Source: Streptococcus sanguinis (GTDB lineage: Bacteria; Bacillota; Bacilli; Lactobacillales; Streptococcaceae). Taken from it: a stretch of DNA of 64,000 nt. Of the stretch, positions 33,871 to 46,570 are shown piece after piece. Every line of letters begins with the position of its first letter. The stretch's first letter is position 1. The stretch spans positions 2,285,492 through 2,349,491 of the forward strand of contig CP040556.1 of NCBI GenBank assembly GCA_013378335.1, read 5' to 3'. The translations under genes and the position numbers were made by a program. The notes under the pieces were generated by a model. That model saw only the letters and a list, made by a program, of their open reading frames with translations. It was not told where the DNA came from and made no database searches.

Positions 33871-35858
33871 CCTTTTTTCTCCTCGTCTATTATTACTTCC
33901 TCTTTAATGACTTGGTCCATAATTTCTTGATTCAGCGACTGAAGGACCTCAGAAACTGTTTTACCTTCAATTTGAGCTGCAGCCAGATTGAAATGGCCGC
34001 CACCGCCCAGCTTTTCCATAATTCGCTGAACGTTGATCTTGCTGCGACTGCGAGCTGAAATAGACACATAGCCTTTGGTATTCTTGCTCACGACAAAAGT
34101 AGCTTCAATCCCTGACATGGACAGCATGGTATCAGCTGCCTTACTGATGACAACCGTATCATAAGTGTTCTCCTCTGGACCAGCTGCTACAATGACATTT
34201 GGCAAAATCTTCTTGCCGTTTAAAATCAGTTCATTAATCGCACGATAATCCTCAAAATTCGTAGCGGAAATATCCTGAATCACAACACTGTCACTGCCCC
34301 TAGTCCGTAGATAGCTGGCCACATCAAAGGTCCGACTGGTAACTCGAGATGAAAATCCTTTCGTGTCAAGCATAATACCCGCCATGAGAAGGCTGGCTTG
34401 CATCTTACTGAGACGGTTCTTTTTAGAATTCTGGAACTGAATCAGCTCCGTTACCAATTCACTGGCACTGCTAGCCCCACTTTCGATATAGGCAATCACA
34501 GCATTTTCCGGAAAATCTTCATCACGACGATGGTGGTCGACTACGATAATCTGACTGAATTGATCAAAGAAATCCTTAGACAGCGTCAGAGATATTTTGG
34601 AGTGGTCAACCATAATCAAAAGCGAACGATTGGTCACCATATTTACTGCTTCAGAAAGTGGCACTAGATAGTCAGCCCCTTCCTGCTGGAGCTTTGTAAT
34701 GGAGCGCTCAATGTCAGAAGCCATCTGGGACGGATCATAGACCACATAAGCTTTCTCAATGATGTTACTAGCAAAGAGCTGCATACCAAGAGAAGAACCC
34801 AAGGCATCCATATCCAGATTTTTATGTCCGACTATAAAGACCTGATCCACACTCTTAATCTTATCGGAGATCGCAGTCATCATAGCTCGAGTACGGGTGC
34901 GCGTCCGCTTAACAGCTGACGCCGTTCCTCCACCAAAGAAAATTGGGTTCATGTTGTCATTATTTTCTTTGACAACAGCTTGATCCCCACCGCGAACTTC
35001 AGCTAAGTTGAGGTTGAGCAGAGCGACCCGACCGATTTCATCATGATTGCCATCACCATATGAAAAGCCCATACTGAGTGTCAGCGACAGCTCTCGATTT
35101 TTAGCTTCCGTCCGGAATTGATCAATGATAGAAAATTTATTTTCCATCAGCTGTTCCAACACCGTGTAATCTGTAAAAAGATAGAACCGATCCATGCCAA
35201 CCCGACGGTAAAACATGTGAAACTGCTCAGAAAATTCTGCTACGAAGTTGGCCACAAAGCTATTGATATGACTGATATCTGTGTCAGAAACGACATCTTC
35301 CAAATCATCATAATTATCCACCGAGATAATCCCGATTACCGGCCGCGTTGTCACCAGACCAACGGTAGCTTCGTATTCATTGGATGCATCAAAAAAATAA
35401 AACACACTGGATGCACGGTCCAAGTAAACTGAATATTTCTTGTCTCCAACCGTAGCATAATGACCAGAGTCTGAATAAGCAACCTTCATGATATTCTTGA
35501 GCATATCAGCATCAAAATCACCATCTTCGGTTGTAAAAATCAATTCTGCATAGGGATTAAACCACTCTACATCACCATTATCTTCACTGATTTTAATGAC
35601 ACCAACTGGCATCTTATCCAGCAAGGAAGCGAGGCTCCCTTCTGCCTGATGATTGACATAATGAATCTGCTCAATCTCATCTAGCTCGGATACTCTCTGT
35701 TGCTGGATAAAAAGCACAATCAAAAGAGCCAGCACAAGCATGAGAGCAGCTAGCATGGCCAAACTATCACCAAAAAGCCTCAGACAGATGGCTAAGATTA
35801 TAAAGGAAATTAGACCCGCCATCGCCAAGTGAATTGGGGCAAAACGAAATTTTTTCAT
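33867..35858 (-). CDS. gdpP: Cyclic-di-AMP phosphodiesterase GdpP (DHH family)
   Basis: A 663-residue membrane protein that hydrolyses c-di-AMP to pApA. Order of domains: two membrane helices (residues about 10-55), a PAS domain ([24 protein letters not shown] in parts), a degenerate GGDEF domain lacking GGDEF, and DHH/DHHA1 with [25 protein letters not shown] and [14 protein letters not shown] use the ATG at 35858 (SD GAGG six bases before); ATG 35861 is adjacent. Controls potassium and wall homeostasis in streptococci. Leads the gdpP-rplI-dnaB operon. Confidence 0.93.
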   Translation of the reverse strand: MKKFRFAPIHLAMAGLISFIILAICLRLFGDSLAMLAALMLVLALLIVLFIQQQRVSELDEIEQIHYVNHQAEGSLASLLDKMPVGVIKISEDNGDVEWFNPYAELIFTTEDGDFDADMLKNIMKVAYSDSGHYATVGDKKYSVYLDRASSVFYFFDASNEYEATVGLVTTRPVIGIISVDNYDDLEDVVSDTDISHINSFVANFVAEFSEQFHMFYRRVGMDRFYLFTDYTVLEQLMENKFSIIDQFRTEAKNRELSLTLSMGFSYGDGNHDEIGRVALLNLNLAEVRGGDQAVVKENNDNMNPIFFGGGTASAVKRTRTRTRAMMTAISDKIKSVDQVFIVGHKNLDMDALGSSLGMQLFASNIIEKAYVVYDPSQMASDIERSITKLQQEGADYLVPLSEAVNMVTNRSLLIMVDHSKISLTLSKDFFDQFSQIIVVDHHRRDEDFPENAVIAYIESGASSASELVTELIQFQNSKKNRLSKMQASLLMAGIMLDTKGFSSRVTSRTFDVASYLRTRGSDSVVIQDISATNFEDYRAINELILNGKKILPNVIVAAGPEENTYDTVVISKAADTMLSMSGIEATFVVSKNTKGYVSISARSRSKINVQRIMEKLGGGGHFNLAAAQIEGKTVSEVLQSLNQEIMDQVIKEEVIIDEEKKG

Positions 35859-35941
35859 CATAGACCTCTTATTCCGCCATTTTACCATAAATCCTAGAAA
35901 AAAGCGAATTTCTCCCAATAAGTAAAGCATTTAAGAAGGGT

Positions 35942-36002
35942 AAAACAGCCTTTCAAAGTTTACAACTTTGTAAATCGCTTGTAAATTTACACAAAAAGGC
36001 TG
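35942..36002 (-). terminator. Long hairpin terminator after mnmG
   Basis: CAGCCTTT pairs with AAAGGCTG across about 40 bases; inside, CAAAGTT-TAC-AACTTTG forms a second stem and TGTAAA/TTTACA words recur. Followed on the minus strand by TTTTA. Confidence 0.6.
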
Positions 36003-36034
36003 CTTCCCAAAGGAAACTAAGCCTTTTACAAGAG

Positions 36035-37942
36035 TTACTTCGCTTGATTTTTAGAAATGCTTCTAGACTTGCCTTCTAAGTAAACCATCAAAATGGAAAT
36101 ATCTGCTGGATTGACACCAGAAATACGGCTAGCCTGACCAATCGTTTCTGGATTGATTTTCTTAAACTTCTGTCGTGCTTCTGTCGCAATCGAATCAATA
36201 TCATCCCAGTCAATATTAGTTGGAATCCGCTTCTCTTCCATGCGCTTCATCTTTTCAACCTGATCAAGAGCTTTGGAAATATAGCCTTCGTACTTAATTT
36301 CTGTCTCAAGCAGCTCGATAATCTTCTCATCAAGCTCTTCTGCCGCTGGACCAATGAACTGAACCACATCTTGATAAGATACTTCCGGCCGCCGCATAAA
36401 TTCTTTAGCAGTTACCGCATCTGTCAGAGGCTTAAAACCAAGCGCTTCTACCTTGGCATTGGTTTCCTTGACAGGTTTTAGCTTGATGGATTCCAAACGC
36501 TTCATTTCATTATCAAATTGATTCTTTTTAATCTCGAAACGAGCCCAGCGCTCATCATCTACCAGACCAATTTCTCGGCCTATCTCTGTCAAACGCATAT
36601 CAGCATTGTCATGACGGAGAATCAAACGGTACTCTGCTCGGCTGGTCAAGAGTCGATAAGGTTCTACGGTCCCCTTGGTCACCAAATCATCAATCATAAC
36701 TCCAATGTAACCGTCACTGCGTTTCAGAATCAGCTCTGGCTTACCTTGGACTTTCAAGGCCGCATTAATACCAGCGATAATCCCTTGACCTGCAGCTTCT
36801 TCATAGCCAGAAGTCCCATTAGTTTGACCTGCTGTAAAGAGCCCAGAAATTTTCTTAGTTTCCAAGGTTGCCCGCAACTGGTGGGGCATAATCATATCGT
36901 ACTCAATAGCATAGCCTGTCCGCATCATCTCAGCATTTTCTAGACCTTTGATAGAGTGAACCAAGTCCTTTTGTACATCTTCTGGCAGACTGGTTGACAG
37001 CCCCTGCACATAAACTTCTTCCGTATCACGGCCCTCAGGCTCTAAGAAAAGTTGGTGACGCTCTTTGTCTGCAAAACGGACAATCTTATCCTCAATAGAC
37101 GGGCAATAACGTGGCCCCACACCCTTGACTACTCCTGAAAACATAGGCGCCCGATGCAGGTTATTTTGGATAATCTCATGACTTTCGGCATTGGTATAAG
37201 TCAACCAGCAAGGAACTTGGTCTTTTACATAGTCCTCGTCACGAGACGTATAAGAAAAATGATTGGCTTTTTCATCACCTGGCTGAATCTCAGTTACATC
37301 ATAATTGATAGATGACGCCTTGACACGCGGAGGCGTTCCGGTTTTAAAACGACCAATTTCAAAACCTAGATCCCGCAGGTTATCTGCTAAAGGAATAGCT
37401 GCCAGACTGTGGTTAGGACCTGATGAATACTTGAGATCACCAATGATAATTTCTCCCCGCAAGGCTGTTCCAGTCGTAACAATAACAGCTTTAGCCGCAT
37501 ACTCCTGATGAGTCGCTGTCTTAACCCCAATTACCTTACCATCTTCTACCAAGATTTCATTAATCATAGTTTGCCGCAAGGTCAGATTTTCTTGATTTTC
37601 GACAGTCTTCCGCATTTCTTTGGAGTAGACTTCCTTATCCGCCTGCGCCCGAAGAGCCCGAACTGCAGGTCCCTTACCCGTGTTGAGCATCTTCATCTGG
37701 ATATAGCTCTTGTCAATATTCTTGGCCATCTCACCGCCCAAAGCATCGACTTCACGAACGACAATGCCTTTTGCAGACCCTCCGATAGATGGATTGCAGG
37801 GCATAAAAGCCAGCATTTCAATATTAAGAGTTGCCAGCAGAACTTTACAGCCCATTCGACTGGCAGCCAGAGATGCCTCAACTCCGGCGTGGCCTGCCCC
37901 AATCACAACAATATCATAACTTTCAGTAAAATTGTATGTCAT
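36035..37942 (-). CDS. mnmG: tRNA uridine-5-carboxymethylaminomethyl modification enzyme MnmG
   Basis: A 635-residue FAD enzyme that, with MnmE, adds the cmnm5 group to U34 of certain tRNAs. The FAD site is [52 protein letters not shown] and the C-terminal helical domain ([31 protein letters not shown]) are all typical. Length matches (about 630). Formerly gidA. Separate from mnmA by a 138-bp gap on the same strand. Confidence 0.96.
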   Translation of the reverse strand: MTYNFTESYDIVVIGAGHAGVEASLAASRMGCKVLLATLNIEMLAFMPCNPSIGGSAKGIVVREVDALGGEMAKNIDKSYIQMKMLNTGKGPAVRALRAQADKEVYSKEMRKTVENQENLTLRQTMINEILVEDGKVIGVKTATHQEYAAKAVIVTTGTALRGEIIIGDLKYSSGPNHSLAAIPLADNLRDLGFEIGRFKTGTPPRVKASSINYDVTEIQPGDEKANHFSYTSRDEDYVKDQVPCWLTYTNAESHEIIQNNLHRAPMFSGVVKGVGPRYCPSIEDKIVRFADKERHQLFLEPEGRDTEEVYVQGLSTSLPEDVQKDLVHSIKGLENAEMMRTGYAIEYDMIMPHQLRATLETKKISGLFTAGQTNGTSGYEEAAGQGIIAGINAALKVQGKPELILKRSDGYIGVMIDDLVTKGTVEPYRLLTSRAEYRLILRHDNADMRLTEIGREIGLVDDERWARFEIKKNQFDNEMKRLESIKLKPVKETNAKVEALGFKPLTDAVTAKEFMRRPEVSYQDVVQFIGPAAEELDEKIIELLETEIKYEGYISKALDQVEKMKRMEEKRIPTNIDWDDIDSIATEARQKFKKINPETIGQASRISGVNPADISILMVYLEGKSRSISKNQAK

Positions 37943-38080
37943 TTTCTTTTTCCCTCATTTTTTCACCAAAAAAGGCCAAGTCTCTAGAAGTGCAGGACAA
38001 AAAAGCCTGCAACATCCATGAGCTTTGACCATCATAGGTATTGCTTATCTCATTGTAGCAGATTGTACTAAATTGTCAAT

Positions 38081-39290
<1,210 letters not shown>

Positions 39291-39500
39291 GCATGAAAGG
39301 ACTAGGAAAACAAATCAGAAATTCGATTAGAATTACTGGCTGTAAATAATGTTTACAAAATTGTAAAGCCATTGATTTTCTCGCTCACTTTAATCTCTAA
39401 CAACATTTTATAATATCCACTTTTAATTCATTTAAAAAATCAGCAGAAAGCCCTTAACTTTGTTATAATGAAAATAATAAATAAGCTGCAAGGAGAAATC

Positions 39501-40172
39501 ATGACTTCACTAAGATTTCAATCTGTTTTTGATATTATTGGACCTGTGATGATAGGCCCATCAAGCAGTCATACAGCAGGCGCCGTCCGTATCGGAAAAA
39601 TTGTCTCCTCTATTTTTAACGATGAGCCAACGGAAGTAGAATTCCAGCTCTTTAACTCTTTTGCCAAAACTTACCGAGGTCACGGAACTGACTTGGCTCT
39701 TGTAGCAGGGATTTTAGGTATGGATACAGATGATCCAGAGATTCCTAACAGCCTTGAAATCGCCCATAAACGTGGCATCAAGATTGTCTGGACCATTCAA
39801 AAGGATAGCAATGCTCCCCACCCCAATACGACAAAGATTACAGTTAAAAATGACCGTAAAACAATCAGTGTGACTGGAGTCTCTATCGGTGGCGGCAACA
39901 TTCAAGTAACAGAGTTGAATGGCTTTTCAGTATCTCTGAGCATGAATACTCCGACCATCATTATTGTCCACCAGGATGTCCCAGGCATGATTGCCCATGT
40001 CACCGAAGCTCTGTCACGCTACAATATCAATATAGCTCAGATGAATGTCACCCGTGAGAAGGCTGGAGAAAAAGCGATTATGATTATTGAAGTTGACAGC
40101 CGCAGCTGCGAGGAAGCCATCAATGAAATTCGCAATATTCCTCATCTGCATAATGTGAATTTCTTTAAATAG
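39501..40172 (+). CDS. sdaAB: L-serine dehydratase, beta subunit
   Basis: A 223-residue subunit of the two-subunit iron-sulfur L-serine deaminase, which makes pyruvate and ammonia. It begins SVFDIIGPVMIGPSSSHTAGAVRIG, the family signature, and has a C-terminal ACT domain (IIVHQDVPGMIAHVTEALSR). AAGGAG precedes the ATG at 39501; the open frame begins 11 codons earlier inside the promoter (TATAAT 39464-39469). Operon with sdaAA 8 bp downstream. Confidence 0.94.
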   Translation: MTSLRFQSVFDIIGPVMIGPSSSHTAGAVRIGKIVSSIFNDEPTEVEFQLFNSFAKTYRGHGTDLALVAGILGMDTDDPEIPNSLEIAHKRGIKIVWTIQKDSNAPHPNTTKITVKNDRKTISVTGVSIGGGNIQVTELNGFSVSLSMNTPTIIIVHQDVPGMIAHVTEALSRYNINIAQMNVTREKAGEKAIMIIEVDSRSCEEAINEIRNIPHLHNVNFFK

Positions 40173-40180
40173 GAGAAAAT

Positions 40181-41053
40181 ATGTTTTATTCCATCAAAGA
40201 ATTGGTAGAGCAAGCTGACTTGGATTACCAAGGAAATGTTGCTGAATTGATGATTGCTACCGAGTATGAATTAACTGGTCGTGAAAGAGATGAAGTCCTA
40301 CGACTGATGGATCGCAATCTGGAAGTCATGAAAGCCTCTGTCCTTCTTGGACTGGATGAGAGCAAGTCTCGCAGTGGATTGACTGGCGGAGACGCAGCAA
40401 AACTTGATCACTATATTCAGTCAGGAAAGGCTTTGTCAGACCACACTGTGCTGACTGCTGCCAAAAATGCCATCGCTGTAAATGAACACAATGCTAAAAT
40501 GGGACTGGTTTGTGCAACACCTACTGCCGGCAGCGCTGGCTGTCTGCCGGCTGTTCTTACATCAGCCATTGAAAAATTAGGACTCTCAGAAGAAGAACAG
40601 CTAAACTTTCTATTAGCTGCAGGCGCTTTTGGCCTAGTTATTGCCAATAACGCCTCAATTTCGGGTGCTGAAGGTGGCTGTCAAGCTGAGGTTGGCTCCG
40701 CTTCTGCTATGAGTGCAGCTGCTTTAGTTCTAGCTGCTGGAGGTTCACCTTTTCAAGCCAGTCAAGCTATTTGTTTTGTCATTAAAAACATGCTGGGCTT
40801 GATTTGTGATCCAGTAGCTGGTTTAGTGGAGGTGCCTTGTGTCAAGCGAAATGCTATGGGAGCCAGTTACGCCTTTATTGCAGCTGATATGGCTCTTGCG
40901 GGAATCGAATCTAAAATTCCTGTTGACGAAGTCATTGACGCCATGTATCAAGTCGGGTCAAGTCTGCCTACTGCTTTCAGAGAAACAGCTGAAGGCGGCT
41001 TAGCCACAACACCAACAGGCCGCAGACTTTCAAAAGAAATCTTTGGAGAATAA
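40181..41053 (+). CDS. sdaAA: L-serine dehydratase, iron-sulfur alpha subunit
   Basis: A 290-residue catalytic subunit. Conserved parts include VCATPTAGSAGCLPAVL, NASISGAEGGCQAEVGSASAM and DPVAGLVEVPCVKRNAMGAS; the cysteines in these blocks ligate the 4Fe-4S cluster. AGGAG lies 7 bases before the ATG. Follows sdaAB directly. The pair lets the cell use serine for pyruvate and produces ammonia, useful against acid. Confidence 0.95.
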   Translation: MFYSIKELVEQADLDYQGNVAELMIATEYELTGRERDEVLRLMDRNLEVMKASVLLGLDESKSRSGLTGGDAAKLDHYIQSGKALSDHTVLTAAKNAIAVNEHNAKMGLVCATPTAGSAGCLPAVLTSAIEKLGLSEEEQLNFLLAAGAFGLVIANNASISGAEGGCQAEVGSASAMSAAALVLAAGGSPFQASQAICFVIKNMLGLICDPVAGLVEVPCVKRNAMGASYAFIAADMALAGIESKIPVDEVIDAMYQVGSSLPTAFRETAEGGLATTPTGRRLSKEIFGE

Positions 41054-41104
41054 TCTTGACAAATTTGTCAAGGTGATTTACTAGATAGTAAACAAGGAGA
41101 CAAG

Positions 41105-41752
41105 ATGAGTCATTTGAAATATATCTTCTTTGATTTGGATGGAACCCTAGTTGACAGTTCAAAGGGCATCCAAGAATCCTTTAAGTACAGCTTCAAACAA
41201 CTTGGAAAAGAGTGCCCTGAAGAAAGTATTATAAAAAGTTTTATGGGCCCTCCTCTGGAAGTAAGCTTCGCCTCTGTTCTTGAAGAAAGCCAAGTTCCAG
41301 AAGCAATTAACTATTACCGCAGCTTCTATAAGGAAAAAGGCATCTGGGATGTCCGTCTCTATGAGGGGATACCAGAATTGCTGACACAGTTAAAAGAAGC
41401 AGGCTATCAGATTTATGTGACAACCAGTAAGAATCAACCCACAGCACAAGATTTATTAGCAAATCTAGCTATCTCTGAGCAATTTGATAATATTTTTGGC
41501 TCACTGCCAGATTCATTTCACAAAGCAGATGTTCTGCGCCGAGCTCTGCGAACACTGGATGCAAATTCAGAAGAAACCATAATTATAGGCGATACAAAGT
41601 TTGATATAATTGGCGGTAAAGAAGTAGGAATCTCAACTCTGGGAGTTCTTTGGGGCTTTGGCAGCCAAAAAGAGTTACTAGAAAATGGAGCAGATTTGCT
41701 GGCTAATTCTCCCAAGCATATTTTAAAAATATTGAAAGAACACTTTTTATAG
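41105..41752 (+). CDS. HAD family hydrolase, phosphoglycolate phosphatase-like
   Basis: A 215-residue HAD phosphatase: motif I YIFFDLDGTLVDS, the C1 cap of helical type, motif II YVTTSKNQ, Lys in FHKADVLRRAL and motif IV IIGDTKFDIIGG. It fits the Gph/PpaX-like HAD-IA group. AAGGAGACAAG precedes the ATG. About 50 bp after sdaAA, possibly co-transcribed; ends in a terminator. Substrate unknown. Confidence 0.88.
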   Translation: MSHLKYIFFDLDGTLVDSSKGIQESFKYSFKQLGKECPEESIIKSFMGPPLEVSFASVLEESQVPEAINYYRSFYKEKGIWDVRLYEGIPELLTQLKEAGYQIYVTTSKNQPTAQDLLANLAISEQFDNIFGSLPDSFHKADVLRRALRTLDANSEETIIIGDTKFDIIGGKEVGISTLGVLWGFGSQKELLENGADLLANSPKHILKILKEHFL

Positions 41753-41847
41753 CTTTACACAGCTGTCAATATAGATAAGATTGCTACCTTTAAATATTTA
41801 TCTACACTATCATTTTCTGCTTATAAATTGTCAACTTTATGTAAACT

Positions 41848-41876
41848 AAAAAAACCACATAAATCTGTGGTTTTTT
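41848..41876 (+). terminator. Bidirectional terminator
   Basis: AAAAAACCACA / TGTGGTTTTTT with TAAATC loop between convergent HAD and LysM genes. Confidence 0.85.
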
Positions 41877-41885
41877 ATTTCTATC

Positions 41886-42476
41886 TTAGTAACCCCAAGC
41901 TGAAAGTCCTTGAGCGCTATAGGCGCTATATGCTGATTGGATTTGATCATCAACAGTAGCTGTTGAACCCCAACCTGGCATTGTTTGGAAAAGACCACTA
42001 GCACCTGAAGGGTTGTAAGCATCTACTTGACCATTTGATTCACGTGCAATAATAGCTTCCCAAGTTGATGCAGGAACACCTGTCATTTCTGCCATACGTG
42101 ATGCTGCATAAGAGCCAGTTGCACCAGCGGTATTACCATTGCTAAGTACAAGGCCTCCTGAAGGTGCTGCTGAATTAGCTGTTGCTGCAGGTGCTGCATA
42201 ATTATTTACGGGAGTTGCAGTTGCTGCTACGCTTGTTTCAGACGTTTTGGCACTATTTCCAAGTTCCAAGATTTGACCAACACGGATGTGATTTGGATCG
42301 GCAATCTTGTTTAACTCTACTAATTTCTCAAGAGTTGTATTTTTTTCGTTAGCAATAGCTGATAAAGTATCACCAGCTTCAACTGTATAGGTCTCAGCAT
42401 TTGCAATACCTGAAACTAAGAAAGCCGCTGCAGCGACTGCACCTGTTAAAGTCCATTTTGCTGTTTTTTTGTTCAT
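41886..42476 (-). CDS. Secreted LysM protein with transglycosylase-like C-terminus
   Basis: A 196-residue exported wall protein. Signal peptide [21 protein letters not shown], LysM domain [20 protein letters not shown] to VGQILELG (about 29-72), an Ala/Thr-rich linker, and a C-terminal domain [20 protein letters not shown] with [13 protein letters not shown], resembling lytic transglycosylase/lysozyme-like folds with a single conserved Glu (ARES). Similar to a pneumococcal LysM protein in the WalRK regulon; a WalR-like box lies upstream. Binds and probably cleaves peptidoglycan during growth. Confidence 0.85.
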   Translation of the reverse strand: MNKKTAKWTLTGAVAAAAFLVSGIANAETYTVEAGDTLSAIANEKNTTLEKLVELNKIADPNHIRVGQILELGNSAKTSETSVAATATPVNNYAAPAATANSAAPSGGLVLSNGNTAGATGSYAASRMAEMTGVPASTWEAIIARESNGQVDAYNPSGASGLFQTMPGWGSTATVDDQIQSAYSAYSAQGLSAWGY

Positions 42477-42524
42477 TAAAATGTAATTCTCCTTTCGGTG
42501 ATAATACTATCTTACACATAAAAT

Positions 42525-42541
42525 ATTACCAAAAAGTTACA
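42525..42541 (-). promoter_or_regulatory. WalR-like box upstream of the LysM gene
   Basis: Minus strand TGTAAC-N5-GGTAAT, one mismatch from the WalR consensus TGTWAH-N5-TGTWAH. Another TGTAAC lies 20 bases upstream. The gene type (LysM wall protein) is a usual WalR target. Confidence 0.4.
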
Positions 42542-42686
42542 TTACCAAGTCAAACGTTACAAGAACATTTAGTTTAGACGTTAAAAACAGACTTTTAGAG
42601 CTTTTTTGCCAAATATTTTCTTTGACGAAGCAAAAAATAGACAGGTTTAACTTATACTATTCTCTAAAAACACTTTAAACTGCAGG

Positions 42687-43481
42687 TCAGTTTTTCAATA
42701 TATAAAGCAGAATACCTAATATAAGTAAGCTAATAATAGCCATGCTGTCATTTCTTTTCCATGCCAAACGGCGAAAACGTGTCCGCCCTTCACCTCCATT
42801 ATATCCACGCGCTTCCATGGCAATTGCTAGAGCATCTGCCCTTTTAAAACTGGAAGCAAACAAAGGGATTAGAATGGGAATAATAGATTTAACCTTTTGA
42901 ACAAGCTTTCCCTCGCCAAAGTCAACACCACGCGCCCTCTGGGCGTTCATAATCCGAGTAGTATCATCCATCAAAGTTGGAACGAAGCGCAGGCTCATAG
43001 AGAGCATCAGGCCAATCTCATGTGCTGGCACCTTGAAAACCTTCAGAGGTTTCAGCAAAGACTCAACCGCATCGGACAAGCTTAAGGGAGTTGTTGTCAG
43101 AGTCAGAAGAGTAGAAAAGAAAATAATCAGAATAAAGCGACTAAAAATAATACCAGCCTGTGACAGTCCTGCTTCTGTAATTCTGATAAAAGCGAACTGA
43201 AAAATTGTAGCGCCTCCCGAGGTCAAAAACAGCTGGAACAAGGTGGTAAAAGCTATGATAAAAACCATGGACTGGATACCTTTTAAAAAGAACTTCAAAG
43301 GAACCTTAGACAGCAAGACCAAACTAAAAACGAAAACAAACAACAGCAGATTGGTCACAAGATTATTGGCCCAGAAAATTAATAGAATAAAAAGAAACAT
43401 CGCTAGCAACTTGCTCCGCGGATCCAAACGATGAATAATTGAATTTCCGGGAATATAGCGGCCTAAAATCAACTTATCCAT
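42687..43481 (-). CDS. ecfT: ECF transporter transmembrane component EcfT
   Basis: A 264-residue membrane protein linking ECF ATPases to vitamin-binding S components. About five helices; starts [26 protein letters not shown], the family signature, and the coupling helices carry [11 protein letters not shown] and [13 protein letters not shown] (the two Ala-Arg-Gly motifs). The ATG at 43481 overlaps ecfA2 by 8 bp; frames upstream are inside ecfA2. Confidence 0.94.
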   Translation of the reverse strand: MDKLILGRYIPGNSIIHRLDPRSKLLAMFLFILLIFWANNLVTNLLLFVFVFSLVLLSKVPLKFFLKGIQSMVFIIAFTTLFQLFLTSGGATIFQFAFIRITEAGLSQAGIIFSRFILIIFFSTLLTLTTTPLSLSDAVESLLKPLKVFKVPAHEIGLMLSMSLRFVPTLMDDTTRIMNAQRARGVDFGEGKLVQKVKSIIPILIPLFASSFKRADALAIAMEARGYNGGEGRTRFRRLAWKRNDSMAIISLLILGILLYILKN

Positions 43482-44313
43482 GCAAGATCTCCTTGAATTC
43501 TTCAATTGTAATAGGATAGTGCGAGAAGGTCATCCCTTTCTCCGCCAATTCGTGAGCAAATTTTGTAATCTTAGGAACACCCAATTGAATACTCTCCATA
43601 AAATCCAAATCCTGAAAGACCTGAGCAGGCTGACCGCTCTTGACGACTCTGCCCTTATCTAAAACATAGACTGTATCAGCAAAGTTGGCTACATCATCCA
43701 TTAGGTGAGTTACCAAAACAATGGTCATACCGGCTCGATGCAGCTCTTCAAAGAGCCTCATTAGTTCTTTTCGACCAGATGGATCAAGTCCTGCTGTCGG
43801 CTCATCCAAAACCAAGATATCAGGCTCCATGGCCAGTATACCTGCTATGGCCACCCTGCGCATCTGGCCACCAGAAAGTTCGAAAGGACTGCGGTTGAAC
43901 AAATCCTCAGAAATTCCGACTAAGTGCAGCTTTTCACGCGCCAAAGCTTCGGCTTCTTCCTTAGAAACACCAAAATTCTGAGGACCAAAAGCCACATCTT
44001 TCAAAACTGTTTCATCAAAAACTTGACTTTCCGGAAATTGAAAGACTAGACCGACCTTCTTGCGCACCTGTTTAATGTCTTTATTGACAGAATCAGCTGT
44101 GATGACTGTACTGCCTACTTCAACACTGCCCTGATTGGGAACCAGTAAGCCATTTAAAAGCTGGAGAATGGTTGACTTACCGCTACCTGTGTGGCCGATA
44201 AGAGCGGTATAGCTACCCGATTTTATCTCCAAATCCACTCCAAAAAGCGCTGGTCCCTCAAAAGGGGTGCCAGCTTGATAAGTATAACTTACATTTTTGA
44301 GAGTAATGCCCAT
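43474..44313 (-). CDS. ecfA2: ECF transporter ATPase EcfA2
   Basis: A 279-residue ATPase of the energy-coupling module. Walker [18 protein letters not shown], signature [16 protein letters not shown], Walker [14 protein letters not shown]-loop VLVTHLMDD. It overlaps ecfA1 by 25 bp and ecfT by 8 bp. The module serves several vitamin S components encoded elsewhere. Confidence 0.94.
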   Translation of the reverse strand: MGITLKNVSYTYQAGTPFEGPALFGVDLEIKSGSYTALIGHTGSGKSTILQLLNGLLVPNQGSVEVGSTVITADSVNKDIKQVRKKVGLVFQFPESQVFDETVLKDVAFGPQNFGVSKEEAEALAREKLHLVGISEDLFNRSPFELSGGQMRRVAIAGILAMEPDILVLDEPTAGLDPSGRKELMRLFEELHRAGMTIVLVTHLMDDVANFADTVYVLDKGRVVKSGQPAQVFQDLDFMESIQLGVPKITKFAHELAEKGMTFSHYPITIEEFKEILHG

Positions 44314-45125
44314 AATTGATCCTGCAATTCTTTTTCTGTTAAGTAAGAGTCTGGCAGAGGAAGCCCTGACTGACGTAAAGCCGCCTTTACCTGATTGACA
44401 AATGGCTGATCCAATCCTAGCTCTTCCAAATCTTCTCGAGAAAAAAGTTCTCTCGGGGTAGCGGTAGATTCAACCTGACCCTCCTTCATGACCAAAACAC
44501 GGTCGCTTAAGGCTATTTCATCTAGGTCATGAGTGATAGAAATGACGGTCAGCTGATTCTTATCTTTAATTTTTTTCACGGTCTGAATAAGATCCAAACG
44601 CCCCTCTGGATCCAGCATACTGGTTGCTTCATCCAAAATAATAATATCCGGTCTCAGAGCTACCACACCTGCAACAGCTACCCGCTGTTTCTGGCCTCCA
44701 GAAAGACGAGCTGGTTCACGCTCCTTAAAATCCTGCATACCGACAAGCTCTAATGCCTGCTGGACTCGCTCTACCATCAGATCATAGGCTAGCCCTTGAT
44801 TTTCCAAACCAAAGGCTACATCGTCTTCTACAGTTGCTCCAACAAACTGATTATCTGGATTTTGGAATACCATACCAATCTGTCTGCGTTTTTCCCAGAC
44901 ATTTTCAGCTGTTAGCTTATCGCCTGAGATAATAATATCTCCGCTTTCCGCTTCTAAAAGACCGTCAATCAAACGAACTGTGGTTGATTTTCCGCTGCCA
45001 TTATGACCGACAATGGATAGCCATTCCCCTTTTTTTACTTGAAAGGAGACATCATTTAAAGTGTAATTTTCAGACTCACTATCGTATTTGTACTTAAGAT
45101 TTCTTACTTCGATGATATTTTCCAT
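44289..45125 (-). CDS. ecfA1: ECF transporter ATPase EcfA1
   Basis: A 278-residue ATPase: [15 protein letters not shown] at the start, Walker [18 protein letters not shown], signature [13 protein letters not shown], Walker [13 protein letters not shown] and H-loop [10 protein letters not shown]. The ATG at 45125 is 1 bp after the pgsA stop; upstream codons in the open frame are pgsA sequence. First of the ecfA1-ecfA2-ecfT set, in the common streptococcal order after pgsA. Confidence 0.94.
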   Translation of the reverse strand: MENIIEVRNLKYKYDSESENYTLNDVSFQVKKGEWLSIVGHNGSGKSTTVRLIDGLLEAESGDIIISGDKLTAENVWEKRRQIGMVFQNPDNQFVGATVEDDVAFGLENQGLAYDLMVERVQQALELVGMQDFKEREPARLSGGQKQRVAVAGVVALRPDIIILDEATSMLDPEGRLDLIQTVKKIKDKNQLTVISITHDLDEIALSDRVLVMKEGQVESTATPRELFSREDLEELGLDQPFVNQVKAALRQSGLPLPDSYLTEKELQDQLWALLSKM

Positions 45126-45126
45126 A

Positions 45127-45666
45127 TTATTTAAAGGTATCTTTAAAGAGATAGGCACTTCCCTTGAAGTAGTCATATCCAGAATAAATCGTAAAGATTA
45201 AAGCGATATACAGAAGGATTTGCCCTAATAGAGTCCAATGAATCAGAAGAAAAATTATAGCAAACATCTGCGTGAAGGTTTTGATTTTACCTGGCATAGC
45301 AGCCGCTAAGACTGTCCCTCCTGTTTCCACTAAAAGCAAGCGCAGACCTGTTACTGCCAATTCCCGGCAAATAATAATAGCCACAACCCAGGCAGGAGCC
45401 ATTTTCATCTCGATCAACATGATAAAAGCAGACATCACTAAAAGCTTATCAGCCATAGGATCAGCAAATTTACCAAAATTTGTTACTACTTCCCACTTTC
45501 GTGCCAAATAACCATCTAGATAATCAGTTATACTGGCAAAAGCAAATATAAAAGCTGCTAAGATGTGCATGGTGTAAGAATGACCGAATGTTAAAATCAC
45601 AACAAATACAGGGATTAAAGCAATCCTGACAAGAGTTAAGGAATTTGGAATATTTTCTTTTTTCAT
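45127..45666 (-). CDS. pgsA: Phosphatidylglycerophosphate synthase PgsA
   Basis: A 179-residue membrane enzyme that transfers glycerol-3-phosphate to CDP-diacylglycerol, the step to phosphatidylglycerol. CDP-alcohol phosphotransferase motif is present: TDYLDGYLARKW...FGKFADPMADKLL. Starts MKKENIPNSLTLVRIALIPVFV and has four to six membrane helices. Located 16 bp after rodZ. Confidence 0.95.
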   Translation of the reverse strand: MKKENIPNSLTLVRIALIPVFVVILTFGHSYTMHILAAFIFAFASITDYLDGYLARKWEVVTNFGKFADPMADKLLVMSAFIMLIEMKMAPAWVVAIIICRELAVTGLRLLLVETGGTVLAAAMPGKIKTFTQMFAIIFLLIHWTLLGQILLYIALIFTIYSGYDYFKGSAYLFKDTFK

Positions 45667-45682
45667 AGTATTCCCTTCGTTT

Positions 45683-46507
45683 TTATCCTTTCGTAATGTT
45701 CAAACTAATGGTTCCACTATCACTAGTCAAAGCCGAAGTATCTAGTTTTTGTCCCTCTATCGTCACAGTTGCTCCTTTAACAGGTGCTAACGTAATAAGA
45801 TACTTATTGCCTGGCTCAAGAGAAACCGTCTGGCTTGATTTTTCAGGAGATAAGGTGACGCCTTCGGCTAGTTCTGAATCGCTTATGCTTACAAAATTGG
45901 TCGTTTGCTCCACAGAAACGGTCACTTTGACAGGTTGACTTGCTCCGCTATACTCAGCAGTCAAATTATCTCCGCTTCCACTAACTGTCAATTTGCCAGC
46001 TGAGGAAGAAATTGACTTAGAATCAGCCGAAGAAAAGGAAGTCTTCTGACTGTTAGTGCTTGTAGAGGAAACCAGACTATAGTTGTTGTCAGATGCTTTA
46101 AAACTTACCGAATTAGTATGAGCATAGCTCCAGATATAATAAGCCACGAAAGCAGCAATAGCTGAAGCCAATAAGAGGAAATAGAACAAGGGCAGAAAAG
46201 AGCTTTTATTTTTATTTTTTCTGCTCCTAAATTCCTCATCTGCTGCCAGTGCCACTTCATCAAAGACAATCATCTCACCAGCTTCGTAAGCCTCCAGAAT
46301 AATAGATTCATCCAAATCTACAGCCCAAGCATATTTCCGCAAGAAGCTGCGGGCATAGAAGGGACTAGGAAGCAAATCATAGTCATTTCGTTCCAGCGCT
46401 TCCAGCAAATCCTGCTGGATATCTGTCTTTTTTGACAATTCCTCTAAGCTCAGCCCTTGATTGGTCCGGGCAAGTTTCAACACTTCTCCTATCGTTTTTT
46501 TTCTCAT
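45683..46507 (-). CDS. rodZ: RodZ-like helix-turn-helix membrane protein
   Basis: A 274-residue protein: cytoplasmic HTH (IGEVLKLARTNQGLSLEELSKKTDIQ), a linker, one membrane helix (LPLFYFLLLASAIAAFVAYYIW), and an external Ser-rich part with a DUF4115-type beta domain (VTVSVEQTTNFVSI, KYLITLAPVKGATVTIEG). RodZ links cell-wall synthesis and cell shape. The ATG at 46507 is preceded by GGGAAAAG. Between ymfH and pgsA, the normal place in streptococci. Confidence 0.88.
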   Translation of the reverse strand: MRKKTIGEVLKLARTNQGLSLEELSKKTDIQQDLLEALERNDYDLLPSPFYARSFLRKYAWAVDLDESIILEAYEAGEMIVFDEVALAADEEFRSRKNKNKSSFLPLFYFLLLASAIAAFVAYYIWSYAHTNSVSFKASDNNYSLVSSTSTNSQKTSFSSADSKSISSSAGKLTVSGSGDNLTAEYSGASQPVKVTVSVEQTTNFVSISDSELAEGVTLSPEKSSQTVSLEPGNKYLITLAPVKGATVTIEGQKLDTSALTSDSGTISLNITKG

Positions 46508-46570
46508 ACTTACTTTTCCCTTATTTCTATTCTTCACTATTTTAACAAAATTTTAAAAACGATTCTGGAA

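Noticed and set aside
42043..42058. CACGTG near 42046 as a third parS
   Set aside because: Flanks GATT/CAAT do not match the GTTTCAC/GTGAAAC arms.
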